Assembly (NCBI GenBank): GCA_036678685.1
Contig: JAZIHH010000020.1
Location: 496,001 to 560,000 of the forward strand
Origin: JAZIHH01 sp036678685
Lineage (GTDB): Bacteria; Bacillota; UBA4882; UBA10575
Direction: 5' to 3'
DNA length: 64,000 bases
Part shown: positions 7,426-16,642 of the stretch, piece by piece
Layout of the letters: each line of letters opens with the position of its first letter
Numbering within the stretch: position 1 is the stretch's first letter
Made by a program: the position numbers and the translations under genes
The notes under the pieces: generated by a model
The model's database searches: none
Told to the model about the DNA's origin: nothing
Seen by the model: the letters and a program-made list of their open reading frames with translations, nothing else

Positions 7426-9849
7426 GTGCGGTTTGGTTATTTTGATGATGCCAACAAGGAATATGTTATTACCACTCCACGGACACCGTTACCGTGGTTT
7501 AACTACTTGGGAACAGAAGATTTTTTCGGCTTGATTTCCCATACCGGGGGCGGTTACTGTTTTTACAAAGACGCCCGTTTACGCCGGATTACGCGGTACC
7601 GCTATAATAATGTGCCTATGGACTGCGGCGGGCGGTATTTTTATTTTAACGACGGGGGAGAAATATGGTCGCCGGCCTGGCAGCCGGTCCGGGCGGAACT
7701 GGACAGTTTTGAATGCCGTCACGGTCTGGGTTATACCATCATCCAGGGGATAAAGAACCGGATTAAAGTGGAGATCTTATTTTTTGTTCCCCTCAACCGC
7801 AACTGCGAAATTCACCGGGTCAGAGTGACCAATATGAGAGAGGATTCCGCATCCTTGAAACTCTTTTCCCTGGTGGAGTTTTGCCTTTGGAACGCCTGGG
7901 ATGATATGACCAATTTTCAACGCAACCTCAATACGGCCGAAGTGGAAGTGGAAGACGGCGTCATTTATCATAAGACGGAATACAGGGAACGCCGGAACCA
8001 TTATGCTTTTTACGGGGTTAATCACCCGACAGCCGGCTTTGATACCGACCGGGAAACATTTCTCGGGGCCTACCACGGGTTCCATGACCCTAGGGTGGTG
8101 CTGGAAGGAAAACCCGGCAATTCCGTGGCCAAAGGCTGGTCGCCGGTGGGGTCACACTATTTGGAACTGGAGCTTTCACCCGGCGAAACCCGGGAACTGA
8201 TCTTTGTTTTGGGGTATGCGGAAAACGCCCCCGACGAAAAGTGGGAAAGACCGGGGGTGATCAATAAGCGGATCGCCCGGCAGGTGATGGCGGAATTTTT
8301 CACCGGCAACCGGGTGCAAGAGGCATGGGAAGAGTTGAAAAAATACTGGTTGGACCTCTTGTCCGTGCTGAAAGTTGAGAGTAACGACGAAAAGCTGGAC
8401 CGGATGGTGAACATCTGGAATCCTTATCAGTGTATGATTACTTTTAACCTTGCCCGCAGCGCTTCTTTTTTTGAATCGGGAATCAGCCGCGGGATCGGGT
8501 TCCGTGATTCCAATCAGGATACCTTGGGGGCCGTGGGGATGATTCCCGAACGGGTCAGGGAGAGGATCTTGGATCTGGCGGCAACCCAGTTTCCCGACGG
8601 GAGCGCTTATCACCAGTACCAGCCTTTGACGAAAAAGGGTAATGCGGACATTGGCGGCGGGTTCAACGACGATCCGCTGTGGCTGCTTTACTCGGTAATC
8701 GGTTATATCAAAGAAACCGGTGATTTCAGCATCTTGGAGGAGAAGGTTCCTTTTGATAATGACTGGAATAATGTGGATACGCTCCATGAACACCTGCGCC
8801 GGTCGTTGCAACATGTCCGGGACAATTTGGGCCCTCACGGCCTGCCCCTGATTGGCCGCGCCGATTGGAACGACTGTCTCAATCTGAACTCCTTTTCCGA
8901 CAACCCGGATGAATCGTTCCAAAGCGGGCGGATCCGGGAAGGACGGACGGCGGAATCTATTTTTATCGCCGCCATGTTTGTGGATATCGGCGAAGAATAC
9001 GCCGAGCTGTGCCGGAGACTTAACCTGCATGAAGAGGCGGACACCGTGGCCGAAGAGGTCCGGCGTATGCGCCGACTTGTTATGGAACACGGGTTTGACG
9101 GCGCATGGTTTCTCCGGGCTTACGACGACAGCGGCCGGAAGGTAGGCAGCAGGGAGAACGACGAAGGTAAAATTTTCCTTGAAACACAGGGTTTTTGTTG
9201 TATGGCGGGGATCGGCCGGGAAGAAGGGGCCGTGCAGAAAGCTCTGGACGCGGTAAAGAAATATCTCGACACGGAACACGGGGTCCGGTTGCTCAGCCCG
9301 GCCTATACATACTACCGCCGGGAGATGGGGGAAATTACTTCTTACCCGCCGGGATATAAGGAGAACGCCGGTATCTTTTGTCACGCCAACTCATGGCTGA
9401 TTATTGCCGAGGCTAAAAACAACCGGCCGGAAGAGGCCTTTGCCTATTACCGGAAAGTGACTCCCGCCTACCGGGAGGAGATCAGCGAAATACACGGGCT
9501 GGAGCCATATGTTTACGCCCAGATGATCGCCGGTTCCGACGCCCGGCGCCACGGGCAGGCCAAAAACTCCTGGCTGACCGGGACCGCCGCCTGGTTTTAT
9601 GTGGCTGTAACCCAGTATATATTGGGGGTCCGTCCGGATTTTGACGGGCTGGTAATTGACCCCCGGTTGCCGGCGGAATTCAAAGAAGTGAAGGTGATCC
9701 GGAAGTTCCGGGGCGTTGAATACCACATCCAGATAAAGAACCGGCGGTCCGGTGCTTACCGTTTGCTGGTGAACGGCAAGGAATGTCCGGGGAACAAGGT
9801 GCCGGTGGTGAGCGGGGAAGAGAGGGTGGAGGTTTATTGCGAAACCTAA
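7426..9849 (+). CDS. Cellobiose phosphorylase (GH94)
   Basis: 807 residues; cytoplasmic phosphorolysis of cellobiose to glucose 1-phosphate and glucose. The sequence follows clostridial cellobiose phosphorylase closely along its whole length (family about 811 residues): FGYFDDANKEYVI at the N-terminus, the CRHGLGYT and FCLWNAWDDMTNFQRN blocks, GFRDSNQDTLG, and GRADWNDCLNLN, whose Asp at about 480 is the catalytic acid. I chose the GTG at 7426 because GGAGGAG (7413-7419) sits six bases upstream and the family begins at this residue; an in-frame ATG at 7411 lies on top of the Shine-Dalgarno. It probably works with an unseen sugar transporter and is under the adjacent LacI regulator. Confidence 0.94.
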   Translation: MRFGYFDDANKEYVITTPRTPLPWFNYLGTEDFFGLISHTGGGYCFYKDARLRRITRYRYNNVPMDCGGRYFYFNDGGEIWSPAWQPVRAELDSFECRHGLGYTIIQGIKNRIKVEILFFVPLNRNCEIHRVRVTNMREDSASLKLFSLVEFCLWNAWDDMTNFQRNLNTAEVEVEDGVIYHKTEYRERRNHYAFYGVNHPTAGFDTDRETFLGAYHGFHDPRVVLEGKPGNSVAKGWSPVGSHYLELELSPGETRELIFVLGYAENAPDEKWERPGVINKRIARQVMAEFFTGNRVQEAWEELKKYWLDLLSVLKVESNDEKLDRMVNIWNPYQCMITFNLARSASFFESGISRGIGFRDSNQDTLGAVGMIPERVRERILDLAATQFPDGSAYHQYQPLTKKGNADIGGGFNDDPLWLLYSVIGYIKETGDFSILEEKVPFDNDWNNVDTLHEHLRRSLQHVRDNLGPHGLPLIGRADWNDCLNLNSFSDNPDESFQSGRIREGRTAESIFIAAMFVDIGEEYAELCRRLNLHEEADTVAEEVRRMRRLVMEHGFDGAWFLRAYDDSGRKVGSRENDEGKIFLETQGFCCMAGIGREEGAVQKALDAVKKYLDTEHGVRLLSPAYTYYRREMGEITSYPPGYKENAGIFCHANSWLIIAEAKNNRPEEAFAYYRKVTPAYREEISEIHGLEPYVYAQMIAGSDARRHGQAKNSWLTGTAAWFYVAVTQYILGVRPDFDGLVIDPRLPAEFKEVKVIRKFRGVEYHIQIKNRRSGAYRLLVNGKECPGNKVPVVSGEERVEVYCET

Positions 9850-10070
9850 GGGTGGCGGTTCACCCGGCCCACCGCCCACAGGGAAGACCGCTTCGGGTTT
9901 CCAGGCTCCGCCGGCGGTTAAACCGGGCACATGACTTACGGGACCTCCTTGTCCCGGAAGTCAACCTGCCGCCTCCGTGCGGCCCGGCCCGGTTTACCCG
10001 CCGGCCTCGCCCAGAGTCCCGGGCGGTCTTCCCCAGTTGAGGCTGGCGGTCCGGGTGAACCGCCCGCATT
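9850..10070. repeat. Composite inverted-repeat (REP/BIME-like) element
   Basis: Two imperfect arms of about 75 bases face each other. Left arm: GGCGGTTCACCCGG (9854-9867), GGGAAGACCGC (about 9880-9892), GGCGGTTAAACCGGGC (about 9914-9929). The right arm repeats the same blocks in reverse complement: CCCGGTTTACCCGCC (about 9988-10002), GCGGTCTTCCC (about 10023-10033), CCGGGTGAACCGCC (about 10050-10063). The centre is a hairpin, GACTT.CGGGAC (about 9942) with GTCCCG.AAGTC. It fills the gap between convergent cellobiose phosphorylase and spoIIP genes, so it could also end transcription from both sides. Confidence 0.6.
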
Positions 10071-10095
10071 GAATCGCGAAAGAAAATTAATCGGC

Positions 10096-11232
10096 CTAAA
10101 GGGAAAAACTCTGTAAAGAGGAAGTTTCGAGGTAGGCCGCGAGGATTTCGGCAAAGAGTTCCACCGCATAGAGGGCTTCCTCCATGGTGGATTTTTCGTT
10201 GCCGACTTCCACGAGAACTGCCCGCTCGTGGAGGTGCTGGTTATAGCGGGCGTCGGCCAGGATTACCCGGTGGGCCAGTCCCGGATAGGTGCGGTTCATG
10301 GCATCCACCAGTTCCATGGCGAACTGATAATTTTTTTCCCAGGTGGGATGGGAGAGCCCTAGGCGGTCGGTTCCCACCACAATAATAATTTTGGCCGCCG
10401 TTTTCCCCTTGATATTGACCCGGTGCTCCAAGCCGGGGGTGGCATCGCGGTGAAGATCCACAATTACCTCCAACCCGGGATGACGGGCCAGGTATTGGCG
10501 GACTGTTTCCAGGGAACGCTGATAGGAATCGCGGAAAGGATAATGATCGTGAATGGTGTCAGAGTGGAGGGCGCGAATCCCGTGTTTTTCTTCAAGGGTT
10601 TGGGCCAGGTGCCTTCCCACCTGCACAATGTCCCCTCTGGCGTTGTTATGGTGGGTTTTCCCACTGACCGGAAGATATGATTCGGAGGTATGGGTATGAA
10701 AGATTAAGACCTGCGGCTCCGGTTCCGGTTCTATTCTTTTGGGCGGGGTGGGGAGAGGAACGGCCGGCGGTTTCCGCTCCGGGACTTCTCCCGCCCTGAA
10801 GGCCGGGGAGGTCCGGGAAATCCCGGCGACAGCGGGCACGGTAGAATTTTTCTGTTGATAAAAGGCGGTTACCGGCAGTTGAACCCTGAGCAGTTCCTGC
10901 GGACTTGGATAGCGGATATCCAGCAGCAGGTGGATAAGAAAGTCCATACCCCGGCGTTCCAGAATTAAATCCGGGTCGCCCTCGGTTTTGATCCGGTCGA
11001 AACCGGGAATAACCTTGCAGAAAAAGGTCCACCCCAGCCGGGAATCGAGGTGAAAATAACGGCGGAGAAGAAGAACAGGGCCGCCATGAAGGAGGGAGTT
11101 TCCCTCTTTTTCCGGATCCAGAAAAGCAATAAGAAAGCCGGCGATGAAAATGATAAGGGCGAGAGTTATGACCAGTGACATTTCCGGGTTTTTCCCCGTA
11201 AAACTGTGGTTTTCCAGCCGGTTGCCGTTCAT
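10096..11232 (-). CDS. spoIIP: Stage II sporulation protein P
   Basis: 378 residues. SpoIIP is the amidase/endopeptidase of the SpoIIDMP complex that thins septal peptidoglycan and drives engulfment. A membrane anchor lies at residues 18-38, then a linker region, a Pro-rich stretch (about 150-173) and the catalytic domain beginning with HTHTSE (179-184), whose histidines are zinc ligands. The domain continues through VDLHRDA and VVGTDRLG to a C-terminal LVEVGNEKSTMEEA. spoIID and spoIIM are not in the window. It is transcribed away from rex and converges on the cellobiose phosphorylase gene. Regulation by sigma-E is expected from the family; I could not pick out a convincing site. Confidence 0.93.
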   Translation of the reverse strand: MNGNRLENHSFTGKNPEMSLVITLALIIFIAGFLIAFLDPEKEGNSLLHGGPVLLLRRYFHLDSRLGWTFFCKVIPGFDRIKTEGDPDLILERRGMDFLIHLLLDIRYPSPQELLRVQLPVTAFYQQKNSTVPAVAGISRTSPAFRAGEVPERKPPAVPLPTPPKRIEPEPEPQVLIFHTHTSESYLPVSGKTHHNNARGDIVQVGRHLAQTLEEKHGIRALHSDTIHDHYPFRDSYQRSLETVRQYLARHPGLEVIVDLHRDATPGLEHRVNIKGKTAAKIIIVVGTDRLGLSHPTWEKNYQFAMELVDAMNRTYPGLAHRVILADARYNQHLHERAVLVEVGNEKSTMEEALYAVELFAEILAAYLETSSLQSFSL

Positions 11233-11356
11233 TTCCTGCCTCCAGCGTCAGCAAGGTTCCTTAAAAGATTATGCGCCGGCTGCTTGATTTAGGACAGCAG
11301 GCGGATGGTTTGCGTGCAGACAAAGCCCTCGAAACAAGAAGGATTCAAGGGACGAA

Positions 11357-12028
11357 ATGTCGAAAGTAGAGAAAATTCGGGGAGGGAAAAAATTGAGCGG
11401 ACAAAAAGTTCCGGATGTAGTGGTACGGCGTTTACCTCTTTATCTGCGGACACTGATGGATATAGACGAAAAAGAAATGCCGATTATTTCCTCTAGCGAA
11501 CTGGGAGAGCGCAGCGGGATCAGTCCCGGTCAAATCCGTAAAGATTTAAGTTTTTTTGGGGTCTTCGGAAAACAGGGGGTGGGTTACAACACCCGCCATC
11601 TCCGGGAAGAGTTGCGGCGGATTCTCCGTCTGAACAAACCGGTTAATGTGGGATTGGTAGGGGTCGGGAATCTCGGCATGGCGCTGATCCACTATAACAA
11701 AGCCCGGGAAGAGGCGAATCCGGATGGAAGAGGGCTTAAACTGGTGGCGGCGTTCGACATTGACCAGCAAAAAGTGGCCCGCCGGGTGGCCAATCTTCAA
11801 GTCTATCCCGTGGACGAGCTCCCGGAGAAAATCCGTACCCTGGGCATTGCCATCATTATCCTAACGGTGCCGGCCGACGCCGCCCAGGATATTCTCACGG
11901 TTTGCATGGAAAACGGGGTCAAAGCCTTTTTAAATTTCGCCCCGGTAAAGTTGTCGGCCCCCCCTCATGTGCGGATTCATTCGACCGATGTCACTCTGGA
12001 ACTGGAGAGTCTCGCTTATTACCACTGA
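11357..12028 (+). CDS. rex: Redox-sensing transcriptional repressor Rex
   Basis: 223 residues from ATG 11357. A TTG at 11393, seven bases after GGAGG, would give a 211-residue protein starting nearer the usual family N-terminus and may be the true start. The winged-helix DNA-binding domain (VVRRLPLYLRTL, ISPGQIRKDLSFFG) is followed by a Rossmann NAD(H) domain with GLVGVGNLGMAL (about residues 98-109) and the C-terminal swapped helix. Rex senses the NADH/NAD+ ratio and represses fermentative and energy genes under oxidised conditions. It fits an anaerobe. It is followed, after a 116-base gap, by the Gx transporter-type gene. Confidence 0.93.
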   Translation: MSKVEKIRGGKKLSGQKVPDVVVRRLPLYLRTLMDIDEKEMPIISSSELGERSGISPGQIRKDLSFFGVFGKQGVGYNTRHLREELRRILRLNKPVNVGLVGVGNLGMALIHYNKAREEANPDGRGLKLVAAFDIDQQKVARRVANLQVYPVDELPEKIRTLGIAIIILTVPADAAQDILTVCMENGVKAFLNFAPVKLSAPPHVRIHSTDVTLELESLAYYH

Positions 12029-12144
12029 GAACCATTAAATTGAGAATTTACTTAAACAGGGATTGGGCGCGGGTAGGTTATAAATTGCGCTTTTGTTCTT
12101 TTTTACCGGCAAAACAAAGATTTTAAATACAGGGAGTAATCAAA

Positions 12145-12657
12145 CTGAAAACGGAAACTTTAACCAGGTTGGCGTTGTACACTGCTCTTGGTGTGGCTTT
12201 GAATCTTTTAGAGGCTTACCTTGTACCTTTGGGACTGGTCGTTCCTTTGCCCGGCGCCAGGATTGGCCTGGCCAATCTGGTGACGGTAGTGGTGATCCTC
12301 ACCGAAAAAACCGGTTTTGCCTGGGCGGTCACCCTGAGCCGGATTTTTTTCGGTGGTTTGCTAACCGGGACTCTTTTTGCTTTACCTTTTGCTCTCAGCC
12401 TGGGCGGCGGAATAGCCGCCCTGCTGGTAATGGGAAGCCTGCGGCGCCTGGTCCCGGAAGTCTTCAGCCCTGTAGGGCTCAGTATTTCAGGGGCGGTCGC
12501 CCATAACTGCGGGCAATTGCTCGTTCTTTACCTGCTTCTCCCCGAGACGGGGATCTGGTCTTTATTACCATGGCTGTTTCTGCTGGGCGTTCCGTCCGGC
12601 TGGCTGAACGGGTTTCTGGCGGCGAAAATTGTCCAAAGGTTGCCGGGGAGGGAGTGA
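12145..12657 (+). CDS. Gx transporter / heptaprenyl diphosphate synthase component I-like membrane protein
   Basis: About 170 residues of mostly hydrophobic sequence with some five membrane helices. It contains the family motif PLPGARIGLANLVTVV and a later SGAVAHNCGQLL, typical of the Hpre_diP_synt_I/Gx transporter family (S-component-like fold). The name HepS component I is historical; a transport or lipid-precursor role is uncertain. The family N-terminus (short basic then ALLTAL-like helix) points to a start at CTG 12145, with AGGGAG eight bases upstream. The only standard start nearby is TTG 12169, which lacks a ribosome site and would clip the first helix. Next gene: recD2. Confidence 0.75.
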   Translation: MKTETLTRLALYTALGVALNLLEAYLVPLGLVVPLPGARIGLANLVTVVVILTEKTGFAWAVTLSRIFFGGLLTGTLFALPFALSLGGGIAALLVMGSLRRLVPEVFSPVGLSISGAVAHNCGQLLVLYLLLPETGIWSLLPWLFLLGVPSGWLNGFLAAKIVQRLPGRE

Positions 12658-12667
12658 AACCGCCGGT

Positions 12668-14842
12668 ATGCCGGAGTTGGAAGGTACTATTGAACGGGTA
12701 ATCTTTCAAAATGAAGAAAACGGTTTTACCGTCGCCAAGTTGCGCGTGGACGAGGATTTGGTCACCGTCGTCGGCGACCTGTCCGGCGCCCGGCCGGGTG
12801 AAGGGGTGAAGCTGACCGGCCGGTGGGACCTGCACCCTTCTTACGGCCGGCAGTTTACCGTAGAAAGCTATGAGGTGTTGCCGCCTGTGACCCGCCAGGG
12901 GATCGAACGTTATTTGGGTTCCGGGTTAATCAAAGGCATCGGGCCGGTAACCGCCAAAAAGATCGTGGAAACCTTTGGCCTTTCCGCCTTGGAAATTATC
13001 GAAAAAAAACCCGAGAGATTGCAGGAAGTGGAAGGGATTGGCCCCCGGAAAGCAAAGAAGATTGCCAAAGCCGTGGCGGAGCAGAAAAATATCCGGCGGG
13101 TGATGGTTTTCCTGCGCGGGGTGGGGATAACGCCGGCTTTGGCCGCCAAGATTTACCGCTTTTATGGGGACAAGGCCGTGGAAATGGTGCGGGAAAACCC
13201 TTACCGCCTCGCCGAGGACCTTCCGGGCGTAGGTTTTAAGACCGCCGACCGGATCGCCCGCCTGACCGGCAAGACCGATCCCTCCGCGCCGGAGCGGGTG
13301 CGCGCCGGAATAAAATTCTTTTTGGAACGCAATGCCGACGAAGGCCATGTTTATGCGGTTGAAGAGGAGTTCCGGCGGGAAGTGGCCAAAGAATTGGAAG
13401 TTTCCCCGGAAACGGTAGAAAAGGCCATCGCGAGCCTGGCCCGGGAGAATGAAGTGACGCGCGTGGACGGGCTCTTGTACGCGAATCTTTTTTACCATAG
13501 CGAACAAGGAACCGCCAAAAAGCTGGCGGCCCTAATCCGTGCTTTTGCCTGTAAAGCCTCTCCCGACCGCGGGGAACTTCCGGAATTGCCCGCCAACCTC
13601 GCCCCGGAGCAACGCCGGGCCGTGGAGATGGCCAGCCGGGAAGGGGTATTGGTGATCACCGGCGGTCCGGGAACGGGAAAAACCACGACCATAAAGACGT
13701 TGTTGAGTCTCTTCCACCGCCACGGGCTGCGTGTTCTTTTGGCGGCCCCGACCGGGCGGGCGGCCAAACGTCTCTCGGAAGCCACCGGTGCCGAAGCCAA
13801 GACTATTCACCGTTTGCTGGAATTCGGGTATACCGGCGGTTCCGGCCCGGTGTACGGCCGGGATGAGGAAAACCCTCTAAAAGCGGATGTGGTGATCATC
13901 GACGAGGTTTCCATGGTTGACCTGTTACTCTTTTACCGTCTCTTAAAAGTCGTCCCCCTGGGGGCCCGGTTGATCCTGGTCGGCGACCATGACCAGTTGC
14001 CGCCGGTGGGACCCGGTTCCGTCCTGCGCGACCTTATTGCCTCCGGGGTCGTGCCCACCGTCCGGTTGCAGACTATTTTCCGCCAGGCCCGGGAGAGCAA
14101 GATTGTGCTCAATGCCCACCGCATCAACCAAGGGCGGTTGCCAATAGTAAAAAACGCCGGGGATTTTTTCTTCATAAAAGCAGAGGAACCGGAGGAGATT
14201 GTTGAAGAGATTATCCGGTTGGTCTCCGTACGCCTGCCCCGGTATTTGCGGTGCGATCCAATTGACGATATCCAGGTCCTTTCGCCGATGCGGAAAACCG
14301 TCACCGGCGTGGATAATCTCAATACCTTACTCCAGGAGGTTCTTAATTCCCCATCCCCCGGCCGGCCGGAAATACCCTTTGGCGGCAGGGTTTTTCGCCT
14401 GGGCGACAAGGTGATGCAGATCCGCAATAACTACCAAAAAATGGTATTTAACGGGGATACGGGGCGAATTGTCCGGGTGGATACGGAAAACCAACAGTTG
14501 GAGGTGGGTTTTCCCGAAGGACCGGAGGAACGCCGGGTAACCTATGAGAGCGATGAACTGGATGAACTGGTGTTGTCATACGCGGTTTCTGTCCATAAAA
14601 GTCAAGGCAGTGAGTATCCGGTAGTTGTTATGCCGCTGACCACCCAACACTACATAATGCTGCAAAGGAACTTGTTGTATACCGGCGTCACCAGGGCCAA
14701 AAAAATGGTGGTTTTGGTCGGGACCTGGAAAGCCCTTTCTATTGCGGTAAAGAACGACCGGATTGAAAGGCGCCACTCCCGTCTGGCCGAGATTTTGCGC
14801 CCGTTGTTACCGGCGGGGGAAAAAGGCGCGGGAGAGCAATAA
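12668..14842 (+). CDS. recD2: ATP-dependent RecD2-like DNA helicase
   Basis: 724 residues from the ATG at 12668, where the protein begins MPELEGTIERV as family members do. The N-terminal OB-like region is followed by helix-hairpin-helix repeats (IKGIGPVTAKKI, VEGIGPRKAKKIAK). A Walker A GGPGTGKTTT (about 332-341), a Walker B IIDEVSMVD (about 410) and C-terminal SF1 motifs including VHKSQGSEYP complete the 5'-3' helicase. RecD2 acts without RecBC in DNA repair and fork processing. It overlaps comFA by one base (TAATG), so repair and DNA-uptake helicases are translated together here. Confidence 0.93.
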   Translation: MPELEGTIERVIFQNEENGFTVAKLRVDEDLVTVVGDLSGARPGEGVKLTGRWDLHPSYGRQFTVESYEVLPPVTRQGIERYLGSGLIKGIGPVTAKKIVETFGLSALEIIEKKPERLQEVEGIGPRKAKKIAKAVAEQKNIRRVMVFLRGVGITPALAAKIYRFYGDKAVEMVRENPYRLAEDLPGVGFKTADRIARLTGKTDPSAPERVRAGIKFFLERNADEGHVYAVEEEFRREVAKELEVSPETVEKAIASLARENEVTRVDGLLYANLFYHSEQGTAKKLAALIRAFACKASPDRGELPELPANLAPEQRRAVEMASREGVLVITGGPGTGKTTTIKTLLSLFHRHGLRVLLAAPTGRAAKRLSEATGAEAKTIHRLLEFGYTGGSGPVYGRDEENPLKADVVIIDEVSMVDLLLFYRLLKVVPLGARLILVGDHDQLPPVGPGSVLRDLIASGVVPTVRLQTIFRQARESKIVLNAHRINQGRLPIVKNAGDFFFIKAEEPEEIVEEIIRLVSVRLPRYLRCDPIDDIQVLSPMRKTVTGVDNLNTLLQEVLNSPSPGRPEIPFGGRVFRLGDKVMQIRNNYQKMVFNGDTGRIVRVDTENQQLEVGFPEGPEERRVTYESDELDELVLSYAVSVHKSQGSEYPVVVMPLTTQHYIMLQRNLLYTGVTRAKKMVVLVGTWKALSIAVKNDRIERRHSRLAEILRPLLPAGEKGAGEQ

Positions 14843-16599
14843 TGTTGACCCGGCGCTACTTTGTCACTCTCCGGCGGCCAAAGAAGGGACCCCCCGCCGT
14901 CGGTCTTTCCCCCGAACCCGGCTTGGACCGGGAATGGATCGAAAAGACGGCCTATTCCGGGGTGGCGGTTTGGAACAGACCGTTCCCCTTGTGGCTGGCG
15001 GAAGATTTACAACAGGAATTGTCACGGCTGCTCGCAACCACCGGCGATTTTTCCCTGACCGGGCTGGGCCGGAAGCTTTCGGCCCGGGCAAAGTATTGGG
15101 GATGGCCGGAAACCGGGCGCTGGGTGGATATACCCCGCCGGGAGGAGATCCTGGCCGGGGTTTTTCATCACCAAGACCTTTTTTCCCGCCTCCTCCCGGC
15201 GGTCTTGCCCGGCCGGTTTTTGACGCTCCGGGAGATTGCCTCGGCGTTGTCCCGGGCAGGGCTGGAGGTTACCGACGGGGTTTTGGAATTCCTTTTGCAC
15301 ATGGAAGTTTTAAACGGCCGGGTGGAACGCTTGGCCGGAGTGGGGTTGGACGAAACCGGCCGTTTTTTTTGCCGCCGCTGTGGCGAACGGGAGAGGATTG
15401 GGGAGGAATTTTCTCCGGAACCGCCTTTTACCTGCCGGGTATGCCAATCGTGTCTGGCCCTGGGACCGGTAACCGGTCTGCAGCCGCTTTACCGCTGGCG
15501 GGGCTCTTTGCCTCCCCGGGCGGCGGGCGCCCCCTTGTTGACCCTCCCGGAATTGACACCGTGGCAAATGGCGACGGCCCGCCAGGTCTTGGCTTTTTGG
15601 GAAGGGAACGGGCCCCGGGTGTTTTTGATTTGGGCCGTTTGCGGCGCGGGCAAAACGGAAGTGGTTTTCCTGACCATCCGGCGGGCGCTGGCGGAAGGGA
15701 AAAGGGTCCTGCTGACCGTGCCGCGCCGGGAGATCGCAAAGGAACTCGGGGAACGGGTAAAAAAGTGTTTCCCCGGGCTGACCTTTACCCTGCTTCACGG
15801 GGGCCAAAAAGAGGAACATCCCGGCGACGGGCTGGTAGTGGCCACCACCCATCAGTTGCTCCGCTTCGCCCCCTTTTTCCACCTGGTGATCCTCGATGAA
15901 GCAGACGCCTACCCTTACCGGGGGAACCGGATGTTGATCAATGCTTTGTTCAATACGCTATTGCCGGAAGGGAAATTGATTTATATGACCGCCACCCCCG
16001 ATGAAGAATGGCGGAAAAAAGCCGTTCGGGGTGAGATTGGCCTCTCCCGGCTTGTCTTGCGTCACCACGGGTTTCCCCTGCCCGTCCCCGCTCTGGTTCA
16101 AACGGCCTTGCCTCCGGAAGAGAACAAGAACTGGCAAGTGCCGGCGCCGGTGCTTTCTTTTCTTCACAAGGCAAAGGGGGAAAAACGCCAAGTCCTGATT
16201 TTCCTTCCTACGGTCCGGCTCACGGAAAAGGCGGGCCGGGCTTTGCAGGATGTTGAAGAGGGGTTGGCCGTTGATTATATTCATTCCCGGGATCCCGGCA
16301 AAGACCGGAAGCTTAAAGCATTTGAAGCGGGGCGCTTGCATGTACTGGTCACCACTACTCTGCTGGAAAGAGGCTTGACCTTTCCCCGCCTTGACGTGCT
16401 CGTCCTTTACGCGGACCGGGAAGGGATCTTTTCCACGGAGACACTGGTCCAAATTGCCGGCCGGGTGGGAAGAAGTATTCTCGATCCCTTTGGAGAGGTG
16501 CTCTTTGTCGGGGAAAAAATCTCCGCCCCGATGCAAAGCGCCCGGCTTTGGATTGAGGATATGAATAAAGAAGCCAAGAAGCTGGGCTTTTTAAAATGA
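14842..16599 (+). CDS. comFA: ComFA-type DNA-uptake helicase
   Basis: 585 residues, start overlapping the recD2 stop. A cysteine cluster near residues 177-203 (CRRC, then CRVCQSC) is the zinc finger of ComFA. Walker A is VCGAGKTE (about 265-272), the DEAD box is ILDEADAY (about 350), and later come TATP (motif III) and QIAGRVGR (motif VI, about 540). ComFA is the cytosolic translocase thought to pull transforming single strands through ComEC. A comF pair suggests natural competence, or at least its remnant; comE genes are not in the window. The N-terminal ~170 residues are longer and more divergent than the helicase core. Confidence 0.9.
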   Translation: MLTRRYFVTLRRPKKGPPAVGLSPEPGLDREWIEKTAYSGVAVWNRPFPLWLAEDLQQELSRLLATTGDFSLTGLGRKLSARAKYWGWPETGRWVDIPRREEILAGVFHHQDLFSRLLPAVLPGRFLTLREIASALSRAGLEVTDGVLEFLLHMEVLNGRVERLAGVGLDETGRFFCRRCGERERIGEEFSPEPPFTCRVCQSCLALGPVTGLQPLYRWRGSLPPRAAGAPLLTLPELTPWQMATARQVLAFWEGNGPRVFLIWAVCGAGKTEVVFLTIRRALAEGKRVLLTVPRREIAKELGERVKKCFPGLTFTLLHGGQKEEHPGDGLVVATTHQLLRFAPFFHLVILDEADAYPYRGNRMLINALFNTLLPEGKLIYMTATPDEEWRKKAVRGEIGLSRLVLRHHGFPLPVPALVQTALPPEENKNWQVPAPVLSFLHKAKGEKRQVLIFLPTVRLTEKAGRALQDVEEGLAVDYIHSRDPGKDRKLKAFEAGRLHVLVTTTLLERGLTFPRLDVLVLYADREGIFSTETLVQIAGRVGRSILDPFGEVLFVGEKISAPMQSARLWIEDMNKEAKKLGFLK

Positions 16600-16642
16600 C
16601 AAAGCGATTATGGTAAATATCGTCTTCAGGAGGGGAGGGTTT

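Noticed and set aside
8176..9384. 402-codon - strand frame opposite cellobiose phosphorylase
   Set aside because: Antisense shadow; the + strand frame matches GH94 along its full length.
14763..15899. 378-codon open frame on the + strand overlapping comFA
   Set aside because: It is a shadow of comFA in another frame: low-complexity Gly/Pro/Arg-rich translation, no domain, and the comFA frame has helicase motifs throughout.
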